Shown: positions 24,430 through 36,700 of the stretch, piece by piece | Numbering within the stretch: position 1 is the first letter of the stretch | Layout of the letters: each line of letters begins with the position of its first letter | Source: Macrobrachium rosenbergii | Lineage: Eukaryota; Arthropoda; Malacostraca; Decapoda; Palaemonidae | Assembly: GCF_040412425.1 (NCBI RefSeq) | Contig: NC_089795.1 | Span: 83,901,163-83,965,162 of the forward strand | Reading direction: 5' to 3' | DNA length: 64,000 nt | Program-made: the position numbers and the translations under genes | The notes under the pieces: generated by a model | Database searches by the model: none | Told to the model about the DNA's origin: nothing | The model's input: only the letters and a program-made list of their open reading frames with translations

Positions 24430-24688
24430 ACAAGTAAAAGATACGCCAGAAGTTTCTTCCCGGTGCAGTCAGATTTCTTTACAGCCGCTACAAAAGTATA
24501 ATCAAGGCCACTGAAAATAGATTATCTTTAGGGGTCTCAGTATAATGCTGTATAGCCATGACCCATGAAACTCTCAGCCAGCCGTGGTGGCCTTTGTTGT
24601 TGCGTTGCCAGAAGCGCGATTATGGCTAACTTTAACCTTAAATAAAATGAAAACTGTGAGGCTACAGGGGTGCAATATGGTATGTTTT
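24430..24688 (-). repeat. Multi-hairpin dispersed repeat, truncated right-arm copy
   Basis: Mirror of 4650-4908. Contains 'cagccagccgtggtggcc', 'agaagcgcgattatggctaa' and the shared junction to DR1. Confidence 0.8.
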
Positions 24689-24790
24689 CCTCCTTTTACA
24701 CCTTTCACTGTCAATTTCCATTTCAGCTCTGAATGACCTCACAGGTCCCAGTGCTTGGCCTTTGGCCTAAATTCTATATTCAGTTCAATT
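24684..24790 (-). repeat. Hairpin-ended dispersed repeat (DR1), fragment
   Basis: Mirror of 4547-4655: 'tcctccttttacacctttca', 'gaatgacctcacaggtccca', 'gcttggcctttggcctaaat'. The chimera therefore predates the inverted duplication. Confidence 0.8.
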
Positions 24791-25513
24791 AACAAACGTA
24801 TTAATATCATATCACTTCAGGGTGTACGGTTTGAGATTAATTACTATATTAAATTTGAGAAATTAATATCATAATTATTTGTGAAAATATTATATGGTTT
24901 CGTACAGCAGCTAACAAGTTTTCTTCATTGATCAGAGAGACACAAAATCATCATTCGGGTAAGTTATTCTTTAAAAGGAAAATATAATTTAAGTTAAGGA
25001 AAACGGGTGTCTCGGTGTAAATGTCAGATATTGTTTTTAAACACAATAACTTCCTTTTTGGCTTTTGCACTCAGTTCCATTGAACGTAATTTTGGAAACT
25101 AATTGGGAGTACTATCCAATCTAAGTTGGACAACAAAACCCGAACGCATTTGTGAGTTAATTCCGCTCCAGAGGCAATTTCTCATTTCAATCAAAAGTGG
25201 AAAAGAAACACAAGCCCAATTTCATTCCTGTAGGGCATGACAATGTCTGAACAGGTATCACGCTAGAGACATTTTCCTATAAAAAGTGGTTATTGTTTCT
25301 TGGTAAATTGAATTTGTCCCGGTCGTAGGAGGTGACAGAAGAAAATTACGTGAACGTCAAAGGAGTGTGGCGCAAAGCATTTAGCAGCTCGTGCACAAGA
25401 AGAATGAACAGCTGCGAACCACTGGTGTTTAAGAAGATTTTCCCATGAAGCCAAAGTTTAACAGGAAAGCTTGTGAGATCATTTAGGGCAGTGGCTGGGG
25501 CACCGAAAATATA
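24791..25513 (-). repeat. Older duplicated block, right-arm copy
   Basis: Mirror of 3813-4546 and, through that block, related to 29848-30767. No gene or RNA is recognised. Confidence 0.65.
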
Positions 25514-25790
25514 AAAAGTTAAGTATGTCTCAGTTTAACCAGACCACTGAGCTGATTAACAGCTCTCCTAGGGCTGGCCCGAAGGATTGGGTACTTTTAC
25601 GTGGCTAGAACCAGTGGTTACTAGCAACGGGACCTACAGCTTATTGTGGAATCCGAACCACATTATAGCGAGAACTGAATTTCTATCCAGAAACAAATTC
25701 CTCTTGTTCTTCACTGGCCGGTGGAATTCGAACTCGCGACTAACAGAATGGTAACTGAGGCGGACCCGCTCACCCCAGCGAGGGCAAAAA
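25514..25790 (-). repeat. tRNA-derived SINE, right-arm copy
   Basis: Mirror of 3536-3812, read inverted. Box B-like 'gaattcgaactcgcgac' lies at about 25723-25740. It is followed outward by an A-rich run at 25787-25798. It was inserted before the arms duplicated. Confidence 0.8.
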
Positions 25791-26912
25791 AAAAAAAACG
25801 ATAAATAGGATGTGGTTGCATAGAGGAAAACAGCCAAACCAAGGTACCTTAGGTAGTTATGGTTACTGTAGCTTTTTTGTCATTACTTTTCATGTCGTTA
25901 AGAAGGGACTTGAATATTATTCCTTTCAGAATTTAAAAAAAAAAAAAAAACAGTAATTGGGATAGGTACACAAGATAATATTGGGATTATTTAAGGAAAT
26001 TTTCTCAACCACTTTTGTAAGAAGAATGACTTACGTATACCACAAACTTCCAGTAAAATTAGGTTAATAAACCAAAAAATGGACTTTGGAATCTTTAATT
26101 ACCATGACAATATGCACACTCTCAATAGTCAAGCGAGACGTCCACAAAGTGAGGGATTTTTATTTTTATATTGTAATTGTACATGGCGATAAACATTTAA
26201 CAGAAATAAATTCTGAAACTGTCATTTATCGTGCATTCTTTATATGTCAAAGATCCGTGAAAACAGGTCATCCTGTGGTTGCTTGCTAATTGAAAAACAA
26301 AGTGAATGATGATTTTGACAAGTTTTTACAAAGAACACACATACACATATATAAAGCACACATATGTGTATATTATATCTATTTATCTGTCTATGTATGA
26401 ATATATCTGTCTATCTATCTATATATATATATGCATATATATACAAATATGTATGTTTGCTTGTGACAGTATATACTGTACATCAGAACCAGCTGGTGTT
26501 ACTGTATGCAGTTCTCTGAAACAACTAAATAATATTCTTCAGAAATATGATGCTGAAGGTGGAACGAATGTTGTCACTATGAAACAGACTGAAGTAATTC
26601 TACAAATCTGAAATAGCATTCAGGACGACCTCACCTCACAACATAATGAGACTGAGAGATTGAGGCAATAAATACAAAAGAGGTGCTATATTTATCAAGC
26701 GATGTTCATAAAGTATGAAGGTTACCATTATAATTATTATTATTATGAAAGTAAAATTCCATTGTGAAAAAGAATGAATCAGAACAGATAAAGAGACGAC
26801 TAAAATTAAGTGTTAGTTTAAACAGTTTATAAGATTAATAACCGAGTTATTTAAGAGACGTGAAAAAATTTACATTGTGACTTACATGACACAAATCCGT
26901 GTTCTCTCTCTG

Positions 26913-26958
<46 letters not shown>

Positions 26959-27183
26959 TCTACCTATCTATATATATATATATATATTCGTCACTGCTCT
27001 CATAAATTATGCAATGAAAGCTTCAGCCGTGTACATATTATTTTTTACAGATAGATACACACATACGGAGTGAGAAAGCCGGGAGGGAACAGTATGGGTA
27101 TTAATATGAGTGATAATTACAAAGCCATAACTTTGCAAGGGATCAGAAATTTTCAGTTACAAATTTCACTTCCGATTCGTCTT
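25791..27183. other. Right-arm sequence with microsatellites, no gene
   Basis: Mirror of about 2039-3535. Holds an A-rich run (25936-25950), a TCTA/TA tract at 26375-26450 and an AT tract at 26914-26957 followed by a second at 26967-26986. No supported coding frame. Confidence 0.65.
26914..26986. repeat. Interrupted (AT)n microsatellite
   Basis: Right-arm allele of the pure tract at 2233-2343, here interrupted by 'ctctacctatcta'. Confidence 0.9.
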
Positions 27184-27572
27184 TTAGTTTTCTGTAAAAT
27201 AAAACTGTTGTGCCGGCTTTTTCTGTCCTCCCTCGGATCTTAAAAACTACTGAGGCTAGAGGGATGCAAATTAGCATGTTGATTATCCACCCTCCAGTCA
27301 TCAAACATACCAAATTGCAGGCCTCTAGTCTCAGTAGTTTTTATTTAATTTAAGGTTAAATTTAGCCATAATTGTGCGTCTGGTAACGATATAGGATAGG
27401 CCCCCACCGGGCTGTGGTTAAAGTTTCATGGGCCGCGGCTCATACAGTATTATACCGAGACCACCGAAAGATAGATCTATTTTCGGTGGCCTTGATTATA
27501 CGCTGTAGCGGCTGTACAGAAAACTCGATTGCACCGAAGAAACTTCGGAGCATTTTTTACGTGTTTAATTTA
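27184..27572 (+). repeat. Multi-hairpin dispersed repeat, most complete copy
   Basis: Contains in order a short end foldback (AGTTTTCTGTAAAATAAAACT) and the large foldback 27240-27345 (aaaaactactgaggctagag ... ctctagtctcagtagttttt). Next come a hairpin CCACCGAAA/TTTTCGGTGG at about 27461-27490 and the terminal hairpin CCGAAG-AAA-CTTCGG at about 27535-27549. No open frame of note. Confidence 0.85.
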
Positions 27573-27898
27573 ACATTAGCAAGCAAGACTTCTTGTTCAG
27601 TAATTCTTAATATTTTGCTTCTGTGCGTTGAGATACTTAGGGGAGTCAAATTTCTCGCCTTATATGGTTATACTATTCTTGCTTTTAAGACAAACTTTGT
27701 CTTAGTTTAAGATTTCCGATGAATCTGGTTTTGTGCAAAAGATGCAGATTTTTCAAATGCAAACATTCAAACAGTCTGTATCATTAATTCCATGGAGGAA
27801 ACATTTATCAAAAACTTTTTTTTCAGTGAAGATGAATTATTCATACTAAGTAATGCATTCCCAGCACCGATGGCAGTCGTTGTCAGTCTGCAGATCTA

Positions 27899-28744
27899 AA
27901 GCAACCCGTACGATCAGTAATTACTGAAAATTCCTTCCAGTGTCAAACTAGGACGTCCACTAACGGTCAGTGCGTTTACCGTATTGTTAAGGATAGACTG
28001 CCGTGGTGATTAGACAATCAAATAGCTTCCTCTATTTTTGATAATGAGTTGTGTTGATGGGATTAGGGCTTGTTGCGGCGCATCTCTTTAAAGAAACGAA
28101 AAGACTAAATCAAAATGGGTGTGAAGTTGGCTACAGGAAGGGATTTAAAATCACACATATTTTTTGATGGAAGAACTGAGATTTGAACCACAAGACTGGC
28201 TTAATTATTTAAGAATGGACAGAAACCTATGATCAGTTGCTTTCTGTGTTACTCCTTATATTAAAAAGCAGGATACTAATATTACTCCTGTAGATATTTG
28301 ATTTTTTCTTCATAAGTCTGTGGTTGCATCAGGGATGCACTTTTCTTTAAGTTTTCTGCTAATTTTCCATACCTTCGTTTTTTATATTTATTCAGATAAT
28401 GTTTGACTTAATTTGCCAAAGGCATGGCTATTCTTTGTATAACTGAAAAAATTCATTAAAATTCTCTATCTTCCGGCATCTTAACTGCCAAACCTCCTCC
28501 AAATCTCACCAGCATTCCCTCACCTCTGGCCATGCGGTTCACACTGATAACAACTGACTGGTAGCCATTCACGGTCAATGTTCCCTTCAATTGCGCGTTA
28601 GCCCCGCCTCCAAAATCAAGCGAGTTTGATTCTCATCAGTGTAACTGACAGTTGTACTGACAGGCCTCGAGTAATCCCATTCGATCATTTTTGCCAAGTT
28701 TGAGAATTCCTTCAGTATTACTGATCGTGAGATGGCCTTTGCTT
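27899..28744. mobile_element. Right-arm-specific 0.85 kb insertion with TA borders
   Basis: The left arm reads straight through (gatctaagtcagtg in inverted sense), while the right arm has about 846 bp between two TA dinucleotides (27897-27898 and 28745-28746). The segment starts AAGCAA and ends TTGCTT. The ends are imperfect inverted repeats over about 40 bp, sharing ACGATCAGTAAT-ACTGAA next to the tips. A TA duplication with terminal inverted repeats fits Tc1/mariner-type or derived non-autonomous insertions; no transposase is visible. Deletion from the left arm is the alternative. Confidence 0.55.
28456..28730 (-). pseudogene. Unrecognised coding remnant inside the insertion
   Basis: On the minus strand two abutting frames look protein-like. 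The first reads LKEFSNLAKMIEWDYSRPVS then TTVSYTDENQT. After a one-base shift near 28615-28630 the second reads DFGGGANAQLKGTLTVNGYQ, then SVVISVNRMARGEGMLVRFG and a stop TAA at 28456-28458. The alternation of hydrophobic and polar residues suggests beta strands. I do not recognise the family; a piece of a large secreted lipid-binding protein is only a guess. It could be a captured exon or part of the mobile element. Confidence 0.4.
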
Positions 28745-28787
28745 TAGTCAGTGTCATTTACATATCTCCATCTTCCTCACTCCGGCT

Positions 28788-29509
28788 TCAACGTATCTCG
28801 ATGTAGCAGAGAGGCAAAAGTGGTAATTTGACTTTCTCTGAAACGACGAACTTGCCTTGAACAGGGCGTGGCTGTGTTTAATCTCCTGGCTGGGCGTTGC
28901 AGGACCGGCAAAGGTCCCGATGATCGTGTACGAGGAAAAATCGCCCGTCTGCGCCGTCTGGCCTACGCTTACCTCCAGATCGCGGACGTGAGTAGAGGCT
29001 AGGTAGGTTGATTCGGCCAAGACCCTGATTTCCGTGATAGTTTTTACCTCGGGTAGTTCTAACAAGAAGTAGGCGTTTGCAGTGTAATACGTGTAGTAGC
29101 AACCCAAATCGTACCAGTTATACATTCCGTCGACCAAAGTGGCTGGGGGACCAGACCAAGAGGCGGGACCTGTCGCGGTGACCAAGGCATTGAAGGCGCA
29201 ATCCCCCGCTTCCCTGATCGTAGCACTCCAGAGGCACCTCACTGCAGGCACATAGGATGACGAGATCAGCAGATTGGACATGATGCACCCCTGAGACGAC
29301 CCGACACACCAGACATTACCAACCCGCTTTGGGCGCATCTATTCCACACACACGCAGAGAAAAAGTTCCTCGTCTCCGTCCGTGGTGTTTCGGGACGGTC
29401 TCTGGTTTCGCCTACGGAATTCAGACAACATCGAGGCCAAGGCTTGTGGGAAGATGAAAAAAACCCCAGCAAAACTAGGCTGCGTTTGATGCCGTCATGT
29501 CAGCCACAT
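28788..29509 (-). pseudogene. Lectin-like gene, right-arm copy, several frame lesions
   Basis: This is the inverted partner of the gene at 546-1285. The start corresponds to the ATG at 29507-29509, but the next codons reach TGA (atgtggctgacatga) because of an indel. The cysteine-rich part and the F5/8 type C-like domain are readable (CIMSNLLISSSYVPA, DGMYNWYDLGC, AYFLLELPEVKTI, DLEVSVGQTAQTGDF). Small indels scramble the stretch between the two parts (near 29225) and the C-terminus after TPSQEI, so the normal stop is passed out of frame and the open frame ends at 28754. Lesions differ from those of the left copy, which suggests independent decay or independent sequence errors. Transcription is convergent with the left copy. 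Confidence 0.65.
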
Positions 29510-29847
29510 GTCCTCGAAGGAACACAGATCAGCTTTCCCTCGGAAAAACTCCCTTGGGACACGTCCTTCCGGACAAGTGACGGAATCAGACTGCCCTGGC
29601 CTGCTGCCCTCCACAGCTTTCTGTATTCAACAATATCGATGAGTTCTGAGGCCCAGCCTTCTAACGATGTTTCACCACTGCTGGGTTCGTTCTGTTCACA
29701 CGATCGTATAAAAAACTGTGCAGTGGCAGAGTTAATTATACGTTGTCGAGGAACTGCGGCGATAGCATGCTCTTCCTAAAAAAAAAAAAACTTCCCTGTG
29801 GATTGGCAGTGGTTGGTGCCTGAGCTTCTTAATTAAAAAATCTCTAA
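29510..29847. other. Right-arm mirror of the gene's upstream region
   Basis: Mirror of about 190-545. A 111-codon open frame (29444-29779, +) runs antisense to the gene start and upstream region; no family recognised. Nothing else seen. Confidence 0.55.
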
Positions 29848-30767
29848 CTTAAAGGAAAAATCTGCTTAACAAACAGTTCTTGGCCTTTGTGTATGGTTTG
29901 TTTTTAGGGTGCTGTATGAACTTGCTACATGGTTCACACAGCACTCTCATAAAAGACACTTTACTGTTCATGCGATTTTCTTTTATCGCTTCCGACAGAG
30001 ACAAATTCAATTTACTAAAGATCAGTAACCAGGTCATATAGCAAAAAGTCTCTAGCGTGCTACCAGTTCAGTAAATCGAGGTTGCTGGAGACGTGTCTGT
30101 TCTAGAAATAGGTACTATATTTTATTTGAGGACACTTAATATGAACTTGCTAAAGAATAAAAAAATGCGTTCTGATTTTTAATTTCAAACCTTGATTGGA
30201 TGGTACACCCAGTGAGTTTCTAAAATTACGTCCATTGAAACTGAACGCAGAAGCCGGAGAACTGAAATAGAAAATTTAGGCCAAAGGCCAAGCGCTGGGA
30301 CCTATGAGGTCATTCATCGCTGAAAATAATGGGGAAATAATTGTTAGGAGAGGGTGGAAAGTAAGGTGGAAGAAAGAGAACATGAACGGTAGTATAACAA
30401 AAGGAACGGAATTGGTTGCAGCTAGAGGCCTAAGGGACTCCGCAAAGAACCTCAAGTAATGTCTACAGTGCACCATGTAAGGTGCACTGATGGAAAGGTC
30501 TCCTTATGGAGCAGAAGCCAGAGAGGTATCGGGACACCAGTTTTCTTTAGCCGAAATTATCATTTTCGTTTACAGAATAATTTACCCAAATTATGATATT
30601 CTGTATTTCTGATCACTGATTAATAACTAACTTGCTAGCTGTTGTGCGAGACCATAGAACACTTTTACAAATAACAATGATATTGATTTTTAAAAATGTA
30701 ATAAATATTTGATCTCAAATCATACGCGTTCAAGTGTAATTGTATTAAGAAGTTTGATAACCTGAAT
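29848..30767 (+). repeat. Older duplicated block, outer copy
   Basis: Related in direct orientation to 3868-4546. It is interrupted by a DR1 element (30262-30500) absent at that point from the inner copy. Its first 200 bp form the outer end of the right arm as seen in this window. Confidence 0.7.
30262..30500 (+). repeat. Hairpin-ended dispersed repeat (DR1)
   Basis: Copy with a terminal hairpin: 'cagtgcaccatgtaaggtgc' then 'actg' at about 30467-30490. Body landmarks 'aatttaggccaaaggccaag', 'attgttaggagagggtggaa' and 'ggttgcagctagaggcctaa'. Confidence 0.88.
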
Positions 30768-31355
30768 AGAATTCCAGTAAATCTCACGGCTTATATCGTT
30801 GTCAGTCAGTACCTCGGTAGAGGTGAAACATTCTTTTTCAAGGCAGGAGTTTCGTCCTCATATAAATGAGTAGAAATCAAGGAAGTACGTCCGGCTGATG
30901 AAGAAAAAAAGGCTCTCAGCTTGCGAAATATACAGCAAAGGTTGCTAGGATACTCTGGTTTGATATTTATTCATTAGGCATTCAAATGCGTCATTGCGCG
31001 TTCAAGGCTAGTTTGTTCCGGTGGCTTCTGGAATTCAGAAACTCTTGTTGGTAGTCTTTTCTTTTTTTGTCTTTCGCTTTTTCTTTGTTCCCGGTCTGAA
31101 ATGTGGATTTTAAGGTTCACTGTACTTTCATTTTGTGCCTTTTTTTTTTTATTTCCCATTAGCCGGTTTTAATATTCATTAGTTCTTTTTGTGCTTCCGC
31201 CAGTGAATGTGGACAAAGGTTTATGTATTCACTTGTGCTGCTTCGATATTTGGTTGGTTGTCTGCCCACTGGATATCCAGAAAGATTTGGAGTTCGTCGT
31301 AAAGCTCGTGAAATGATGGCGGCCTATGTTCTTGGGCGGAATGGGGTTCAGATGC
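30768..31355. other. No gene recognised
   Basis: AT-rich with T-rich runs (31064-31085, 31141-31151). A 61-codon Lys-rich frame on the minus strand is low complexity. Confidence 0.55.
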
Positions 31356-32605
<1,250 letters not shown>

Positions 32606-33470
32606 TTGGGATCATGTAGCCACGGTGTGACCGATTGCAGCTCACGGATTCCTTCTACATTAGCATCAACAGGAGTGAGAAGGCCTCTTCCAGCTTCAAA
32701 TCCCAGATACTGAACAGTTGCCTTTTCAAACTCACTTTTTTGTCCTGCTTCCCGTAGTTTCTTGAACTACTTCTTCTTCGTTTAACGTGCTTTTTCCCAT
32801 TTTTTATATGGGGTAAGCACACGATGCCCTCTTTTGAAGGACTTTGATTTGGCGTTGGGGTAAACCGTAGCCTCGATTGGCTGAACACTTTCCTTAAAAT
32901 CTTCAGATGTTCTTCCCATGTACTAGAATAAATCACAATGTCATCAAGGTATATACCAACTCCTTCTATGGATCCTAGCAGTTGATCCATCACTTGTTGG
33001 AATGTTGTAGCTGCATTCATCAGCCCAAACAGCAAAACAGTGTATTGGTACAGTCCAAAAGGAATAATAAAAGCTGACAGCTATTTAGCATTCTCATCTA
33101 AGGGAATTTGAAAATATCCTTTCAACAAATCTATCTCAGAAACAAATTTGGCTTGCCCAATATTATCAAGTAATAATTTGTCAATAAGGCAAGGGATAAC
33201 TATCAGCCACACTTATAGGAATTCAGTTTCCTATAATCAGTACACATCTAAATGAGCCATCTGGTTTCTTCACCACACATGAGAGCTGTAATGACTTGAA
33301 CTGGATTCTGCTAATTCATGCCAACAAATACTCCACTTCTTTCTTCAAAACATCTCAATGAAAAGGTGATAAGCGATATGCTCTCTGTTTAAGGTTTTCC
33401 ATCTTCTCTGATCTTTATCTCATGCTTTTATCAGATCAGTACGCCTGGTACATCTGCAAAAATTTCAGAA
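32606..33470 (-). pseudogene. Ty3/gypsy reverse transcriptase, decayed
   Basis: On the minus strand the conserved RT path is readable across frame breaks. It runs from LKQRAYRLSPFH and KKEVEYLLA (about 33400-33300), through LSCVVKKPDGSFRCVLI (about 33280-33240), PISVADSYPLPY and KFVSEIDLLKGYFQIPL, to LFGLMNAATTFQQVMDQLLG (about 33030). The catalytic box YLDDIVIYSS follows at about 32945, then TWEEHLKILRKVF. Downstream a readable QYLGFEVGRGLLTPVDANVE (about 32700) fits the end of the palm/thumb. No RNase H is seen. Stops and indels rule out function. Confidence 0.88.
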
Positions 33471-33699
33471 ACTTCTAATCACCCCATAATTCCACTTTGC
33501 TCAACACTCAGATGTTTTAATTTTATTCTCCAAATTTTCCCAATATGGAAGAATTGTTCATCTTGTTTTCAGCTCCCAATTCGTAGCCATCATTGTCCTC
33601 TGTAGATGAACTTGTCTGCGTTATTGACACTGTTTCAGTTTTAGTCTCTGAGAAGTAAGCATTTCAAAAGATTCAAATGTAACTTCCTCTGTTGTTTCC

Positions 33700-34195
33700 T
33701 TCTTCCTGAGTGTTTCAATCCATAAGTTCGATCCTTAACTTCTCTGTTATCCTACAGGGACCTTGAAACTTATTTAGTAAGGGAGATCTTTTCACTAGTA
33801 AGGACACTAGAACTTACTGTCACTACTAAAACTTCTTAGCTTAGTCTTCAGCATCATATCTCCTTTTCATTTTATCTTGACTTATTTTCAGATTTTCTAA
33901 AGAATCTTTAATTTCTCTTAACCTTGTCCTCAAAATTCTTCACATATTCTCCTTGGATTTCCTTGATTTTCTTCCCAATTTTCTGCAGAATCTTCAATGG
34001 ACCTCTCACGTCTCGACCAAAAATCATCTGATTAGGAGAACATCCACACTTTCTTGATAAGCATTCTAACTTTAAACAACATCAGGGTAAACCAGCATCC
34101 CATTCTTTTCCTGGCTCACAACAATACTTAGTTAATATGCTTTCAATAGCTGGTGGAATATTTCCCAGGCTCCTTGAGACTGGATGATAAACTGA
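33700..34195 (-). pseudogene. Ty3/gypsy integrase C-terminal part, decayed
   Basis: On the minus strand, upstream of the RT, the sequence reads integrase-like. It has ESILTKYCCEPGKEWDAGLP (about 34160-34085), then SPNQMIFGRDVRGPLKIL (about 34050-33990), a basic helical stretch KISQDKMKRRYDA, and LLNKFQGPCRITEKL (about 33790-33745). This order, integrase before RT with a short linker (33470-33700), is what Gmr1-like Ty3/gypsy elements show rather than the usual RT-RNase H-integrase order. The catalytic DDE core lies beyond the AT tract at 34205 or is lost. Confidence 0.8.
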
Positions 34196-34204
34196 TTGAT
34201 AACT

Positions 34205-34272
<68 letters not shown>

Positions 34273-34353
34273 TACTTATATTATATATATGTATATATAT
34301 ATAATACATTTACACATATATATATGTGTGTGTGGAGTGTGTATTATGTACAC

Positions 34354-34410
<57 letters not shown>

Positions 34411-34439
34411 TATTATATTATATATACATACACATACAT

Positions 34440-34480
<41 letters not shown>

Positions 34481-34501
34481 GGCATGTATTAATACACACA
34501 C

Positions 34502-34549
<48 letters not shown>

Positions 34550-34636
34550 TACATATATTATATATATGTATATATACTTATATATACATACACACATATA
34601 TATACGTGTGTGTGGGTGTGTATTATGCACACACAC

Positions 34637-34716
<80 letters not shown>
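34205..34716. repeat. Compound (AT)n / (GT)n / (CA)n microsatellite
   Basis: Five AT tracts separated by TGTGTG or CACA patches. Two of the separators repeat one another (tatgtattacttatattata at 34263 and tatgtattacatatattata at 34544), which suggests internal duplication. It cuts the gypsy remnant. Confidence 0.94.
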
Positions 34717-34723
<7 letters not shown>

Positions 34724-36280
34724 GACCAGTCACAAGTGCTAGTACCACATGTCATCAAATGGCTCGTAGTACGCCTACATTCTACATACACGTAGAATAA
34801 ATTTCTTTAATTAAAATTTCGTACCATATTGTGTTTATATATACCAATATAAACTGCGTAAGAAAAATTATTTACATTTTCATGCATGTATAATTTTAAA
34901 CTGAATCACTATCAGTCTTGCATTAAATTACAAGATAATTTATTCTGCTGTGAAGTGATTCCCAAGAACATGTACGAATGTAAAATTCTTCCGACGATGA
35001 TGAAACTGAAGTCATAATTTTACCTTTAAAGAAAATGTACTTGATATGAATTTTAAATAAAAGATAAAAAAAAAAACTTTTTTATTATTTCCTATGAATA
35101 TGATAAAATTACTGAACCACAAAGAAACCAATACAGTTAATGATTCTCATTCGCACTAAGCTACTAAGATTAGTCTACAAGAAATAAATAAAAAAAAAAT
35201 TAAAAAACCTTGTATTTGCAATTTTTCAGCACTCCGAATATACATACCATTTAGTACTCAATACTGGCCTTTGTTTACCTTAGAAAGAAAACGGCGGAAT
35301 TTTTTAAACGGAAAACGAGCAGCACTGGTTCACTCCACTCAGGGTTACCAACCTGACTGGTTCAAACAAGTTGCATTCTAATAGTTAATTACATTTATTT
35401 CCAGACCAATAGAGGAACCACACATAAACTTTTTATTTACCTATAACTTAGTGTTCGACACAAAATTCAGCAAGGTCTACCTTGCATTTTATTTCAATTT
35501 GGCGAAAATACACTTGAAAGTGGTCGACACATGGTGATGGGGGGGTGCACTTACCGTGTCTACACATAATAGCAGTGTGATTACTTCATAAATTATTCCT
35601 TGATCGGAGTGAAAAATTATTAAATTACCAAATTATTAGACTGAAAAAATACATTTGAAATTCCAAAAGTGAATAGCACGACCACCGAAGTCGGCAAATT
35701 GAAATGGATTTCGGATAAACACTATTCATGGCAAAATTTTTTTCCATTTATCTTAACGCAAACTGGAACAAGTAACATGAAATTTAAGAAACACGTAATT
35801 ACAACATTTTCCAAAGACTAGATTCTACTCAAAACGAGGCCTTGATGAAAATTATTGCGCGTAAAATTTTGTAGGGGGTTAATTCGATGATGATGTCATG
35901 CCTTCTGAAGTCACTGTAATGTTTTGCTTTTTTTTTTATATATATTTCCACGCCTCACTTAACATTTATCTTGTTTCCCTTTTATTCTACTTTTCATTGT
36001 CTGACATACAATCTTGAAATTTCTCTCCTAAGGTGCTGTGATGATTTGTAATGGCACTTATTTTATGCCGTGTCTAAACGGTAGCACCAAATGGCGTAAT
36101 TGTTGTCGTATAGTTAACGTAGGCCTAGCATATTTCGCAAGCTGAAAGCTGTTTTGTCCCATCCAAGGCTTAAAGAAAGTTTTGTTATTTGAGTATATAT
36201 GCAATTCCATGATACATAATGCTAATTATGCACACGCGCGCGCGCGCACACACACAATATATAGGCCTACAGTATACACA
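34717..36280. other. No gene recognised
   Basis: AT-rich, A-rich runs at 35060-35080 and 35190-35210, T-rich run at 35930-35940. A mixed (CG)n(CA)n tract lies at about 36235-36257. No supported frame. Confidence 0.55.
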
Positions 36281-36395
36281 TTACCAATTGGTTCTTAGCC
36301 ACGTAAAGTAAGTCTAATCCTTCGGGCCAGCCCTAGGAGAGCTGTTAATCAGCTCAGTGGTCTGGTAAAACTAAGGTATACTTAACTTTATATGT
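36281..36395 (+). repeat. tRNA-derived SINE, 3' part
   Basis: Body and tail only: 'ttggttcttagccacgtaaa', 'tccttcgggccagccctagg', 'gctgttaatcagctcagtgg', ending 'tatacttaacttta'. Confidence 0.82.
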
Positions 36396-36700
36396 GTGTG
36401 TTATTTGTATTTCTGTCAATTAGGGGAAGGTATTGGAAAGACTTTTTGGTCGATTCATTCCTAGTAAACAAAGATGCCAGTCTTTTGCTGCAAGATGACT
36501 AACATAGACGACTTCAGCCGTTTTGCTAGTACTAGCTTCTTTCTGTACACTGACGGGAAGCTGCTTAAAGATGCCATGAATGTGCCTCTAATATGTTGTC
36601 TGGGGAGACAGTTTGTGTAGCTATCGTAAAATTCTTGTCTATTCAGGAAATATGGTTGTTGGGGGGCGAGGGACTAATCACGGCGTCAAACTTTATAGAA

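Larger units (their letters stand above)
23478..30048 (-). repeat. Right arm of giant inverted repeat
   Basis: This is the inverted partner of 1-5843. It is about 0.73 kb longer, mainly because of an extra segment at 27899-28744 that the left arm lacks, partly offset by shorter AT microsatellites. Mirrored landmarks are the lectin-like gene (28788-29509), a multi-hairpin repeat (27184-27572), the AT tract (26914-26986), a SINE (25514-25790) and a chimeric repeat block (24430-24790). Position 30048 only marks where the left arm leaves the window; the true outer end is unknown. Confidence 0.93.

Noticed and set aside
3029..26289. A 67-codon open frame kept in both arms (3029-3232 and 26086-26289)
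   Set aside because: Conservation is explained by the inverted duplication. Several amino-acid changes and no family support make coding unlikely.
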